Shown here: positions 42,906 through 51,661 of the stretch, piece by piece
Layout: every line of letters starts with the position of its first letter
Position numbering within the stretch: the first letter of the stretch is position 1
Assembly (NCBI GenBank): GCA_015075225.1
Contig: JABTUQ010000002.1
Location: forward strand, 124,001-188,000
From: Burkholderiales bacterium
Lineage (GTDB): Bacteria; Pseudomonadota; Gammaproteobacteria; Burkholderiales; Nitrosomonadaceae
DNA length: 64,000 nucleotides
Reading direction: 5' to 3'
Translations under genes and position numbers: made by a program
Notes under the pieces: model-generated
Databases searched by the model: none
What the model saw: the letters and a program-made list of their open reading frames with translations, nothing else
Told to the model about the DNA's origin: nothing

Positions 42906-43561
42906 CAATGTCATGCTGGAGGAACCGGGGATATATTTATATCTGGATGCTGTTTGCTGTTATGCTTGCGGGCGTGATGCTGGCAGCCGCCGGAGTAGTC
43001 TGGCAGACGGAAGCCAGGCGGGAAAAGGAACAGGAATTGTTATTTGTAGGTGATCAGTTCCGCCGTGCAATCGAATCCTATTACAACGCTTCCCAGACTG
43101 TGGCGGGAGCAGGGGTTAGCCGCTACCCGACCTCGCTTGAGCAGCTGCTGAAGGACGAACGTTCCCTGGCTGTAAAGCGGCATCTCAGAAAAATGTATCT
43201 GGATCCGATGACCAACAGTCGCGACTGGGGAGTGGTCAGGCAGCAGGATGGTGGAATTACCGGCATTTACAGTATTTCAACGAATGAACCAGTCAAGCGC
43301 GCCAATTTTCCACCCGATTATGCTGCTTTTGAAAAAGCTGAAAATTATCAGGGCTGGAAATTTACCCATGTGGTGGGTGCTGCCGGAGGGCAGGGTGGGC
43401 AGATGGCAGAAGGCCAGGGAAATTTTCCGGGAAACACTATGGTGCCGGGATTGCCGGGAAATGGATTGAATCCGTTTCCACAACATCCTTCTGCGCCGGG
43501 CATGAATCCTTCTCTGCAATCTCCTGTGGTTTCGCCATCAATCGGTAATGATGCATTTTAA
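42899..43561 (+). CDS. pseudopilin-like protein lacking Glu+5, Gly/Pro-rich tail
   Basis: The 220-residue product keeps a basic leader (CWRNRG) followed by a hydrophobic helix (YIYIWMLFAVMLAGVMLAAAGVVW) but has Tyr instead of Phe at +1 and no glutamate at +5. The globular part repeats the family pattern: TSLEQLLKDE, MYLDPMTNSRDWGVV, GIYSIST. The last 50 residues are rich in Gly, Pro, Asn and Gln. Lack of Glu+5 is typical of the GspK-like tip subunit, so it may cap the pseudopilus. That is inference. Confidence 0.7.
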   Translation: MVTMSCWRNRGYIYIWMLFAVMLAGVMLAAAGVVWQTEARREKEQELLFVGDQFRRAIESYYNASQTVAGAGVSRYPTSLEQLLKDERSLAVKRHLRKMYLDPMTNSRDWGVVRQQDGGITGIYSISTNEPVKRANFPPDYAAFEKAENYQGWKFTHVVGAAGGQGGQMAEGQGNFPGNTMVPGLPGNGLNPFPQHPSAPGMNPSLQSPVVSPSIGNDAF

Positions 43562-43691
43562 GGAATTGTTGTTGGCAAGCTGATGAAAGAAAAATATTGA
43601 AACAGGCGGATATGCCGTAATCAGTGCAAGAACCGGGTGGGTTGTTTGCAAGTCTTAGCGTGAATAAAAGGTTGTCGAAGGCCGATACGAA

Positions 43692-45395
43692 ATGAAAGTA
43701 ATTTTGACGATACAGTTAGCATTGTTGTTGAGCATGGTGGGGTGTACCCAGCTTCCCAAAACCGGGGATAACCCGGGTTCCGGGGCATCCGGTAGTGCAG
43801 CGCCGGTCACGGAATTGACTGCGGATTCCTTTTTTGATTTTCTGGTGGGCGAAACGGCATTGCAGCGCAATCAGCCAGATGTAGCCGTGGAGAGCTTCAT
43901 CCGGCTAGCGAGGGAAACGCGCAACCCGAGATTTGCAGAGCATGCTACTGATGTGGCATTGCAGGCGCGCCGTTTTGGAGAAGCACAGGAAGCTATTGAT
44001 TTATGGGTCACACTGGAACCAGATTCCATGCAGGCGCGTCAAGCAGCGGTTGCACTGTTTGTGGCCAATGGCCAGCTCGAAAATGTGCGCCCGCACGTTG
44101 AGCAACTGCTGAGATTGGAACCAGAAACAGTCGATAAAGCGTTCATGCAGATCAACAAGCTGTTATCCAATCACCCGGACAGGGAAGCTGTGCTGAAACT
44201 GGTGCGGCAACTTGCGTCCGCTTATCCTGATTTACCGGAAGCACATTTTGCCGTATCCCAGGCTGCCTGGTCTGCCAATGAATTCAAATCTGCTTCGGAA
44301 GCCATGAATCAGGCACTTAAGCTACGGCCAGAATGGGAAATGGCAGCTGTTCATCAGGGACAGATTTTGCAAAAAATAGACAAGAACAAGGCTCTGTCTT
44401 TTTATGATCAATTTCTTGAACAATTTCCAAGGGCCAATGATATGCGGATTGCTTATATCCGCATGCTCATGGAGGAAAAGGAATTTGATCGCGGTCGCGA
44501 GCAATTCCAGAAACTGGAACTGGCTAACCCCTCCAATGCCGATATTGCACTGGCAATCGGCCTTTTATCTGCTGAACTGAATGATCTGCAAAGCGCGGAA
44601 AAATATTTCAAACGTGCCCTGCAACTTGGATTTGAGGATGCCAGCACGGTTTACTTCAATCTGGGGCGTGTTCATGAAATCGCGCAGCACGATGCGGAAG
44701 CGATGGAAGCCTATCGTAAAGTAACTGGCGGAGAACGCTTTATTTTTTCCAGGGTGCGTTATGCTTTTCTGCTTGCCAAGCGGGATGGTGTGGCGGCTGC
44801 CAGAAAATATCTGAAAACAGTCCGGGTTGAAAACCAGCAGCAGCGTACACAGTTGCTGATCACGGAATCACAACTTCTTCGGGATAATAATGATTTTCGT
44901 GGTGCATACGATTTGCTGGATGCTTACCTCAGGAAACATCCGGATCAGATCGAATTACTATATGACCGCGCATTGATGGCTGACAAGATTGGTCGGCTAG
45001 ATGTGCTAGAACGGGATTTGCGCAAACTGATCGAGCTGAGACCAGATAATGCCCACGCCTATAACGCTTTGGGTTATAGCTTGGCTGAGCGCGGTTTGCA
45101 GCTGCCAGAAGCACTGTCGCTAATCCGGAAAGCCATTGAGCTGTCTCCGGATGATCCCTTCATCATGGATAGCCTGGGCTGGGTTTATTACCGCATGGGC
45201 GACCTGAAAAAAGGCGTGAAATACTTGAAACAGGCCTTTGATGTACGATCTGACCCGGAAATCGCAGCGCACTACGGAGAATTGCTCTGGATGAACGGTG
45301 CAAAGGAAGATGCCAAAAAAATCTGGCAATCGGCACTGGAAGAACATCCAGAGAATGAAATGCTGCTGGAAACCGTCAAGCGATTCCGGAAGTAA
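43692..45395 (+). CDS. TPR-repeat lipoprotein
   Basis: The 567-residue product starts with a lipoprotein signal (LALLLSMVGC) and consists almost wholly of tetratricopeptide repeats. Recognisable ones include NADIALAIGLLSAELNDLQSAEKYFKRAL, NAHAYNALGY, and FIMDSLGWVYYRMGDLKKGVKYLKQA near the C-terminus. It is probably tethered to the outer membrane as a scaffold. In many betaproteobacteria a protein of this type precedes lolB; here lolB is absent. It lies 130 bp after the last pseudopilin gene and may be separately transcribed. Confidence 0.85.
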   Translation: MKVILTIQLALLLSMVGCTQLPKTGDNPGSGASGSAAPVTELTADSFFDFLVGETALQRNQPDVAVESFIRLARETRNPRFAEHATDVALQARRFGEAQEAIDLWVTLEPDSMQARQAAVALFVANGQLENVRPHVEQLLRLEPETVDKAFMQINKLLSNHPDREAVLKLVRQLASAYPDLPEAHFAVSQAAWSANEFKSASEAMNQALKLRPEWEMAAVHQGQILQKIDKNKALSFYDQFLEQFPRANDMRIAYIRMLMEEKEFDRGREQFQKLELANPSNADIALAIGLLSAELNDLQSAEKYFKRALQLGFEDASTVYFNLGRVHEIAQHDAEAMEAYRKVTGGERFIFSRVRYAFLLAKRDGVAAARKYLKTVRVENQQQRTQLLITESQLLRDNNDFRGAYDLLDAYLRKHPDQIELLYDRALMADKIGRLDVLERDLRKLIELRPDNAHAYNALGYSLAERGLQLPEALSLIRKAIELSPDDPFIMDSLGWVYYRMGDLKKGVKYLKQAFDVRSDPEIAAHYGELLWMNGAKEDAKKIWQSALEEHPENEMLLETVKRFRK

Positions 45396-45801
45396 ATAAT
45401 GATATTTTTCCGGAGCTGGAGAACCTCTGATTAAACTTTGCATGGCCGCACATCGTGTTCTCCGGATGAATGCAAGGTGAGCGAGGCAGCGAATAGTTGG
45501 ACCCCTTCACAACAAGATCAACGCCGCGTTCATCTGCAAAATCACTGCCCTAAAGGGCTGCGAAAAATCATGCTCTCGCTATGTTACGCTTCTTGCGGTC
45601 ATCATGATTTCTCCTGCAATGTGGCTCATGAAAGGCTTGATCATAGGCTCTCTGGAGCCTATGGCCTGGATCAGGCTATAAAAAATCTTTCCAGGGTTTG
45701 ACCTGACCAGTCTGCGCAAACAAGAGTTGTTTCTACAACATGCGTTGCTTGATCCTGCCGCGTCTTATTAGTTCATCCTGTGTAATTTCCAGCGCTGGTG
45801 G
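45396..45801. other. convergent intergenic region with possible element end and gene relics
   Basis: Just after the TPR gene stop, TAAATAATG suggests a coupled start (MIFFRSW) that is cut off within 11 codons at GAACCTCTGATTAA. Ten bases there (GAACCTCTGA) match the terminal inverted repeat of the 140-bp element found at 57 and 58.6 kb. Downstream, an 87-codon frame (45438-45701) has no family features. A short frame ending near 45771 (LRKQELFLQHALLDPAASY) looks like the C-terminus of a lost protein. No matching right-hand end was found, so a whole element cannot be drawn. Confidence 0.35.
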
Positions 45802-46746
45802 TTACTCAATTCCTGCTTCATGTGCCTGCTGATCGGCGTGATAGCTTGAACGTACCATTGGCCCGCAAGCGGCATTACTGAATCCCAGATTTGTGGCAAT
45901 GCGTTCAAACGTTTTGAAATCTTCAGGGGAAACATAGCGCGTAACAGGGTGGTGACCCTTGCTAGGTTGCAGGTACTGGCCAATGGTCAGCATTTCAACC
46001 TGATGCGCGCGCAAATCACGCATGACTTCGATAATTTCCTCATCGGTTTCGCCTAACCCCAGCATCAGACCGGATTTGGTCGGAATGTGAGCGAAGGCAG
46101 CCTTGAAATCCCTGAGCAATTGCAGTGAGTGCGCATAGTCTGCGCCGGGTCGGCATTGCTTGTATAACCGTGGCACTGTCTCCAGGTTATGATTCATCAC
46201 ATCGGGTGGGCTGGCAGATAGTTTTTCCAGTGCAATTTCCAGTCTGCCACGAAAATCAGGGACAAGAATCTCGATCCGGGTTTGTGGAGATTGAGTGCGA
46301 ATTGCGCGGATACAGTCGGCAAAGTGTTGTGCGCCACCATCTCTGAGATCATCACGATCCACGCTGGTGATAACAACATAATTGAGTTTGAGTGCCGCAA
46401 TCGAGTTTGCCAGATGCATTGGTTCGTCCGGATCGGGAGCGTGGGGGCGGCCATGTGCTACATCACAAAACGGGCAACGTCTGGTGCATAAATCACCGAG
46501 TATCATGAATGTGGCTGTGCCACGACCGAAACATTCTCCGATATTCGGGCAGGAAGCTTCCTCGCAGACGGTATGCAATTTATTTTCGCGCAGCAGGCGT
46601 TTGACTTCCTGATACCGCTGGCTATTGGGTGAACGGACACGAATCCAGGACGGTTTGCGTAACAGCTGGCCAGATTGTTCCAGATCAATTTTGACCGGGT
46701 TGCGTGCCGTTTTGACAGCGCCTCGTTGGTGGGTATCAGCGGTCAT
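45802..46746 (-). CDS. lipA: lipoyl synthase
   Basis: LipA is a radical-SAM enzyme that inserts two sulfurs into protein-bound octanoate. The 314-residue product has both cluster motifs: [12 protein letters not shown] (auxiliary 4Fe-4S) and [10 protein letters not shown] (radical-SAM CxxxCxxC). It also has the terminal RSSYHA serine region. It is immediately downstream of lipB, with a 9-bp gap. Confidence 0.97.
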   Translation of the reverse strand: MTADTHQRGAVKTARNPVKIDLEQSGQLLRKPSWIRVRSPNSQRYQEVKRLLRENKLHTVCEEASCPNIGECFGRGTATFMILGDLCTRRCPFCDVAHGRPHAPDPDEPMHLANSIAALKLNYVVITSVDRDDLRDGGAQHFADCIRAIRTQSPQTRIEILVPDFRGRLEIALEKLSASPPDVMNHNLETVPRLYKQCRPGADYAHSLQLLRDFKAAFAHIPTKSGLMLGLGETDEEIIEVMRDLRAHQVEMLTIGQYLQPSKGHHPVTRYVSPEDFKTFERIATNLGFSNAACGPMVRSSYHADQQAHEAGIE

Positions 46747-46755
46747 GGGTAGTGG

Positions 46756-47443
46756 CTATCCTTTGTTTTGAGTATTCATGAGTCGGGCAATAAAACACTG
46801 TGCTAGCCTGGCAGCAAGCACCTCTTTGCTGTCGGTGATGCCAAGATCTTTTGCCTGCGTTACGCGCAGGCCACGATAACCGCAGGGGTTGATCGCCAAG
46901 AAGGGTGCAAGATCCATGTCGGCATTGAAGGCTATTCCGTGATAACAGGCGCCGCGCCGGATTTTGAGTCCCAGGGAGGCGATTTTGGCGCCATCTGCAT
47001 AGACGCCGGGCGCATCCTCACTGCCTTGCGCTGCTACATTATATTCACCGAGCAAGTCTATCACGGCCCCTTCCATTTTTCTGACCAGTTGTCTGATGGT
47101 CAATTGCCAACGGTGCAAATCGAGTAACAGATAGAGGATGATTTGTCCTGGTCCGTGATAGGTGATTTGCCCCCCCCGGTCGGTTTTGATAACCGGATAT
47201 GATTGGGAAAAAGGAGGTGTTCCGGCAATTTCCTGGGTGTAAACGGGCGAGTGTAGCAGCAGGCGGGTGTTCCAGCAGCCAGATTTCATCCGGCGTTTCT
47301 CGGGTACGCTGTGCAGTGAAATCCTTCATGGCTTGCCAGGCGACAAGATATCCGGTCATGCCCTTGTTCTTTATGGTTACAGTGAATGCATTGCCCGCGG
47401 CCTGGTTTGTACCCAGCTTGTGTGGAGGTTGAGCAGGTGTCAA
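46756..47443 (-). pseudogene. lipB: lipB, octanoyltransferase, frameshifted by a 16-bp duplication
   Basis: LipB moves octanoate from ACP to lipoyl domains. The N-terminal part (from a TTG at 47443, through YLVAWQAMKDFTAQR and PDEIWLLEHPP) and the rest (PVYTQ, KTDRGGQITYHGPGQ, DGAKIASLG and the catalytic cysteine in INPCGY) are in different frames. Between them lies an imperfect 16-bp tandem repeat (47247-47278). Removing one unit restores LLEHPPVYTQ exactly as in the family. Unless frameshifting or an internal start rescues it, no full LipB is made, and protein lipoylation would need another route such as LplA. The other genes of the cluster are intact. Confidence 0.85.
47247..47278 (-). repeat. 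imperfect 16-bp tandem duplication within lipB
   Basis: Plus-strand units GCGAGTGTAGCAGCAG (47247-47262) and GCGGGTGTTCCAGCAG (47263-47278) match at 13 of 16 positions. The extra unit adds 16 bp, shifting the frame by one. The three differences suggest an old event or further change after duplication. Confidence 0.8.
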
Positions 47444-47464
47444 GTTCGTCGAGGTTTCGGTGCT

Positions 47465-47728
47465 TTAAAGCAGCATGGTGACCATCGGATGAGCATGCAG
47501 TGCCTGGTAGATGGAATCCAGCTGCGTGCGGGAAGTTGCCTGGATGGTGCAGGTAAGGCTCAGATAGGTTCCGCTTTTACTGGCACGTACCTCGATGGTG
47601 GTATCGTCGAAATCGGGCGCATGCATTTTGACAATGGCCAGAATGGATTGAGTAAAACCCTGCTGGGATTTTCCCATGATTTTTATCGGAAAATCACAAG
47701 GGTATTCAATAAGGGATTCTTCAGTCAT
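47465..47728 (-). CDS. ybeD: DUF493/YbeD family protein
   Basis: This is a small ACT-like-fold protein of unknown function that is conserved between D,D-carboxypeptidase and lipB genes in proteobacteria. The 87-residue product has the family's start (IEYPCDFPIKIMGKS) and middle (KSGTYLSLTCTIQATSRTQLDSIYQALHAHP). It lies 12 bp after the aminotransferase gene and 21 bp before lipB. Confidence 0.92.
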   Translation of the reverse strand: MTEESLIEYPCDFPIKIMGKSQQGFTQSILAIVKMHAPDFDDTTIEVRASKSGTYLSLTCTIQATSRTQLDSIYQALHAHPMVTMLL

Positions 47729-47740
47729 GGATCTGTATGT

Positions 47741-48601
47741 TCAATGCGGGACATGTGCGCGCATTACTTCCTGTTTGTACGCCTGATAAAGCTGGTTGAG
47801 CTGATGGAATACCGGACCCGGGGCACCGTTGTTGCCAACGGGTTGACCATCCAGCCGCGTAATCGGCAGCACTTCCTTGGTGGAAGAAGTCAGCATGATT
47901 TCCTGTGCTGTGCGCAATTCTGATTCGGAGACATCCCTGACAGCGTGGGGAACACCATGCGCTTTGGCCAGTTCCAGTACGACATCATAGGTAATGCCCG
48001 GCAAAATACGGTGATCCTTGGGGGGGGTTAGCAACAGGTTGTCTTTTACAACAAAAATGTTACTGGCCGCACCTTCGGTCAACAGTCCGTCGCGTAGCAG
48101 GATGGTTTCGGTGGCCTGTTCATCCACAGCAAGCTGGCGCAACAGGATATTGGGCAATAGCGAGATAGCCTTGATATCACAGCGACCCCAGCGATTGTCT
48201 CTGGCGGTGATGGCTGGGACACCGGAAACAAGCAACTCCCCAGGGGGTGTCAGCAGCGGGTTGCTCATCATAAAGACGGTGGGCGTTGCCGCACGGGGAA
48301 AGGCATGGTCACGTTTTGCCACGCCACGGGTGATATGCAGATAAAGATACTGATCCTCGCCTTCATTCAGCTCGATGATACGCTCAATCAAATCGGCCCA
48401 CTCTGCTTCAGTATGTGGATTCTGCAGGCGTATACCGTCCAGACTGTGCTGCAAACGGGATAGGTGTTCACTCAGCCGGAATGGTTTGCGCGAATAAACC
48501 GGTATGACTTCATAAACACCATCACCAAAAATGAAGCCTCTATCCAGAACGGGAACAGTAGCCTGTTCCATTGGTAGAAATTTGCCATTAAGGTAAATCA
48601 T
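47741..48601 (-). CDS. dat: D-amino acid aminotransferase (class IV PLP)
   Basis: The enzyme interconverts D-alanine and D-glutamate through PLP. The 286-residue product begins MIYLNGKFLPMEQATVPVLDRGF, characteristic of the DAAT group of class IV transaminases. The PLP lysine is in CDIKAISLLPN and the cofactor phosphate-binding region is LLTEGAASNIF; STKEVLPI follows near the C-terminus. Its position beside a D,D-carboxypeptidase gene fits a role in D-alanine metabolism. A branched-chain transaminase is the main alternative, less likely from the N-terminus. Confidence 0.88.
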   Translation of the reverse strand: MIYLNGKFLPMEQATVPVLDRGFIFGDGVYEVIPVYSRKPFRLSEHLSRLQHSLDGIRLQNPHTEAEWADLIERIIELNEGEDQYLYLHITRGVAKRDHAFPRAATPTVFMMSNPLLTPPGELLVSGVPAITARDNRWGRCDIKAISLLPNILLRQLAVDEQATETILLRDGLLTEGAASNIFVVKDNLLLTPPKDHRILPGITYDVVLELAKAHGVPHAVRDVSESELRTAQEIMLTSSTKEVLPITRLDGQPVGNNGAPGPVFHQLNQLYQAYKQEVMRAHVPH

Positions 48602-48623
48602 GCTTGTTCTTTATTATCCGGGG

Positions 48624-49745
48624 TTAATTGAACAACATTTTCAGATTATCCCAGGAGCGCCCAAAGAAACTGGCGGTGTCCACCGTTTCCAGAGCAATCA
48701 AGGGATAAGTAGCTATTTCCTGCCCATCCAGAATAAATTTCACCATTCCCACTTCCTGGCCCTGATCAATCGGTGCGATGAGTGGTTGACGGTATTCCAT
48801 CCTGGCTTTTAATCCTTCCACCTTGCCTTTGGGGAGTGAAAAATAGATATCCCGGTCAAAACCAACCTTGAGTTTGTTTTGGGCCCCTTTCCAGATTTGC
48901 ACATTGGCCACGGCCTGATCTTTTTTATAGGGATGAGCTGTATCGAAAAACTGGAATCCGTAATTTAGCAGGCGCTGGCTCTCTATGCTGCGCGCGTTGG
49001 GTGAAGCGGTGCCCATGACTACAGAAATCAGGCGCCGCTGATCACGCTTGGCCGAAGTAACCAGACAATATCCGGCAGCTTCTGTCCAGCCTGTTTTCAT
49101 CCCATCAACATTGGGATCTATCCACAGCAGACGATTACGGTTTTGCTGAGTGATATTGTTGTATTTGTATTCGCGCAAGGAATAAAACGGGTAGTGCTCT
49201 GGAAATTCTCGGATGATGGCAGCTGCCAGCAATGCCAGATCATGTGCGGTACTGTAGTGGTCAGGGTGAGTCAGACCGGTTGAATTCATGAAATGCGTGT
49301 TATGCATACCCAGCCGTTTTGCGTCCTCATTCATCATGTGCACAAACAGATCCTCGGAACCGGCGATCAGTTCAGCCAGTGCAACACAGGCATCATTACC
49401 TGATTGTACGATTACACCGTGAATCAGCTCATCAACAGTTACCGGCTTGTTTGGCTCGATGAACATGCGTGACCCCACCATACGCCAGGCTCGGCTGGAT
49501 ACAGGCACAACCTGATCCATCTTGATACGATCCTGTTTCAAGGCGGAAAAAACGACGTAAGCTGTCATCAGCTTGGTGAGTGAGGCTGGGTCCAATCGTT
49601 CATGAGGATTGGAACTGGCAAGCGTCTGGCCACTGTGGAAATCGACCAAAATAAAAGACTTGGCAGCAACGGTCAGTTCCGGCTGCTGTGACCATGCCGG
49701 GAAAACCGCTGCCAACAAAAACAGTGAAAGGATGAGCTGTTTCAT
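48624..49745 (-). CDS. dacA: D-alanyl-D-alanine carboxypeptidase (PBP5/6 type)
   Basis: The enzyme trims the terminal D-Ala of peptidoglycan stem peptides in the periplasm. From the ATG at 49745 the product is 373 residues with a signal peptide ending near FPAWS. The penicillin-binding triads are SLTK (Ser55 to Lys58), SGN (115-117) and KTG (217-219). A C-terminal beta domain and a weak amphipathic tail (FFGRSWDNLKMLF) match PBP5/6. It heads the dac-dat-ybeD-lipB-lipA order. Confidence 0.95.
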   Translation of the reverse strand: MKQLILSLFLLAAVFPAWSQQPELTVAAKSFILVDFHSGQTLASSNPHERLDPASLTKLMTAYVVFSALKQDRIKMDQVVPVSSRAWRMVGSRMFIEPNKPVTVDELIHGVIVQSGNDACVALAELIAGSEDLFVHMMNEDAKRLGMHNTHFMNSTGLTHPDHYSTAHDLALLAAAIIREFPEHYPFYSLREYKYNNITQQNRNRLLWIDPNVDGMKTGWTEAAGYCLVTSAKRDQRRLISVVMGTASPNARSIESQRLLNYGFQFFDTAHPYKKDQAVANVQIWKGAQNKLKVGFDRDIYFSLPKGKVEGLKARMEYRQPLIAPIDQGQEVGMVKFILDGQEIATYPLIALETVDTASFFGRSWDNLKMLFN

Positions 49746-49819
49746 GAAATTCTGCAAAAGCCTAATTATAACCTGCGACATATATTACCAGCTCATTTTC
49801 AATGTTCCAGGCCAGGCTG

Positions 49820-51661
49820 CTAGCGGCCAGTGGCATAAAGTTTCTCGATATCAATTTGATTGCGCTCATAAATCTTCTTTCGCTTCAGCTTGAGAGTGGG
49901 AGTGAGCATTTCGTTCTCCACCGTCCATGGATCGGAAATCAGCAATGCACGATGAATTTTGGCATAACCTGGAAATTCGCTGATCTGCCGTGCAATTTTT
50001 TCCAGCACGATTTCTTCTGCATATTCATCGCAGGCCAGTGCATCAGGATCATTCTTGGCATTGCAATGAGTAGCAATCATTTCCCAGCCGCGTTTTCCCG
50101 GAACCACCAAGGCACTTAGATAGGAACGGCCTTCACCAATCACCATAACCTGTTCGAAGATCGGATCGCGCAAAATGGCGGCTTCCATGTCCGCTGGGGG
50201 GATTTTTTCCCCGGTGGAAGTAACGATGATGTCTTTCAGTCGGCCAGTGATGGTGATTCTTCCCTGTGCATCGATATGGGCGGTATCGCCGGAATTGAGC
50301 CATCCATCCGGGGATAAAATAGCGCGGGTAGCTTCCGGGTTGTTCCAGTAGCCCAGCATCACATTGGGCCCGTGAATCAGCAGAGCATTTTGTTCCCCCA
50401 GCCTGACTTCCACACCCGGAATGGGCTGGCCGACACTTGCCGGGAGATTGTCATCCAGCCGGTTGGCGCTGACGACCGGGCTGGTTTCAGTCAGGCCGTA
50501 ACCCTGCAGGATGGGGAGCCCCAGGCCAATGAAAACACGCGATACATCTGGTGATAATGCGGCACCGCCACTCATCACCTGCCACAAACGTCCTCCCAGT
50601 TTTGCCATGACCTTGCTGGCCACCAGCCGGTCGAGCAGAGGCCATAGCAGGAACGAAAGCTGCCAGCCGATCCGCTTTTGTCGGTATTCAAACCGGCTGT
50701 AACCCACACCGACCGCCAGCTGAAACAGCCATCTGGAAACGGCCGGGCCTTCTGCCAGTTTGGCCTGTATTCCTGTGTGAATTTTTTCGTAAATGCGCGG
50801 AACTGAAATCAGGATGGTTGGCCGGATAATCAGAAGATCTTCCGGTAACTGCCGGGAGGAGCGAGCATAAGCGATCGTGGCGCCGCACAGCATGGGGACG
50901 TAATAGCCGGCTGTGCGTTCGAAGGTATGGGATAACGGCAGAAAAGACAGCAGAATGTCATCCGGGGTGACAGTAACGATTCGGGCGCAGCCGTAAGCAT
51001 TGGATAAAATGTTGTGATGGCTGAGCATGACACCCTTGGGCCGTCCGGTTGTTCCTGACGTGTAAACAATGGTGGCCAGTGAATGAGGGTCGTTTTCTGC
51101 AAGGGGAATATCTTCCGGGGTTTCCGGTAGCCAATCCTGCAGAGCGATGCCCCGTTCATCGTTTACCTGGTTTATATCTTTGGTGGCGGCATTTAGAATG
51201 ACGATGCATTTCAGCTGCCGGAGCCGGGCTGCGGCTTCACGCATTTCTTCCCACTGCGTCAGATTTTCCAGTAGTAACAGACGAGCACCTGCGTTATCCA
51301 GACACCAGGCAGCATTTTCTGCCCGATCTTCGGTATAAAGTGGCACCACCACCAGACCCAGACCGAGTGCCGCCTGCTCAAACATGACCCACTGCGGGCA
51401 ATTGCGCACCATGATGCCCACCCGATCGCCAGGAGCAAGATTTTCGCGGGAAAGTGCCGTCTGCCAGAGTTTGACAGCGCTGGCCATGTCGTCCCATGTG
51501 TAATCCCGCCATTTTTCCTGATCGACATCGTAGTCCCGATAGGCTACGGCAGCAGGCGAGCACCGTACCCGCTCCCTGAACAGTCCATCAAGTGTCCGGA
51601 CCGCTTCCAGTGGGATCACCTCCGTATTCCGGGCTGGTGCGAAATCCGTTGATTGATTCAT
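49820..51661 (-). CDS. fadD: long-chain acyl-CoA synthetase (AMP-binding)
   Basis: The enzyme activates fatty acids to acyl-CoA through an acyl-adenylate. The 613-residue product has the P-loop-like IVYTSGTTGRPKGVMLSHHN, the QGYGLTETSPV motif, the hinge GWLNSGDTAHIDAQGRITITGRLKD and the catalytic-lysine-region TGEKIPP. Its closest architecture is the FAA1/FadD15-like class rather than E. coli FadD. Its start overlaps the fadE-like gene stop by 4 bp, so the pair is coupled. Confidence 0.9.
   Translation of the reverse strand: MNQSTDFAPARNTEVIPLEAVRTLDGLFRERVRCSPAAVAYRDYDVDQEKWRDYTWDDMASAVKLWQTALSRENLAPGDRVGIMVRNCPQWVMFEQAALGLGLVVVPLYTEDRAENAAWCLDNAGARLLLLENLTQWEEMREAAARLRQLKCIVILNAATKDINQVNDERGIALQDWLPETPEDIPLAENDPHSLATIVYTSGTTGRPKGVMLSHHNILSNAYGCARIVTVTPDDILLSFLPLSHTFERTAGYYVPMLCGATIAYARSSRQLPEDLLIIRPTILISVPRIYEKIHTGIQAKLAEGPAVSRWLFQLAVGVGYSRFEYRQKRIGWQLSFLLWPLLDRLVASKVMAKLGGRLWQVMSGGAALSPDVSRVFIGLGLPILQGYGLTETSPVVSANRLDDNLPASVGQPIPGVEVRLGEQNALLIHGPNVMLGYWNNPEATRAILSPDGWLNSGDTAHIDAQGRITITGRLKDIIVTSTGEKIPPADMEAAILRDPIFEQVMVIGEGRSYLSALVVPGKRGWEMIATHCNAKNDPDALACDEYAEEIVLEKIARQISEFPGYAKIHRALLISDPWTVENEMLTPTLKLKRKKIYERNQIDIEKLYATGR

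Noticed and set aside
45438-45701. 87-codon plus-strand frame between the TPR gene and lipA
   Set aside because: No ribosome site, no recognisable domain, odd Cys/His/Ser composition; more likely relic DNA of an insertion.
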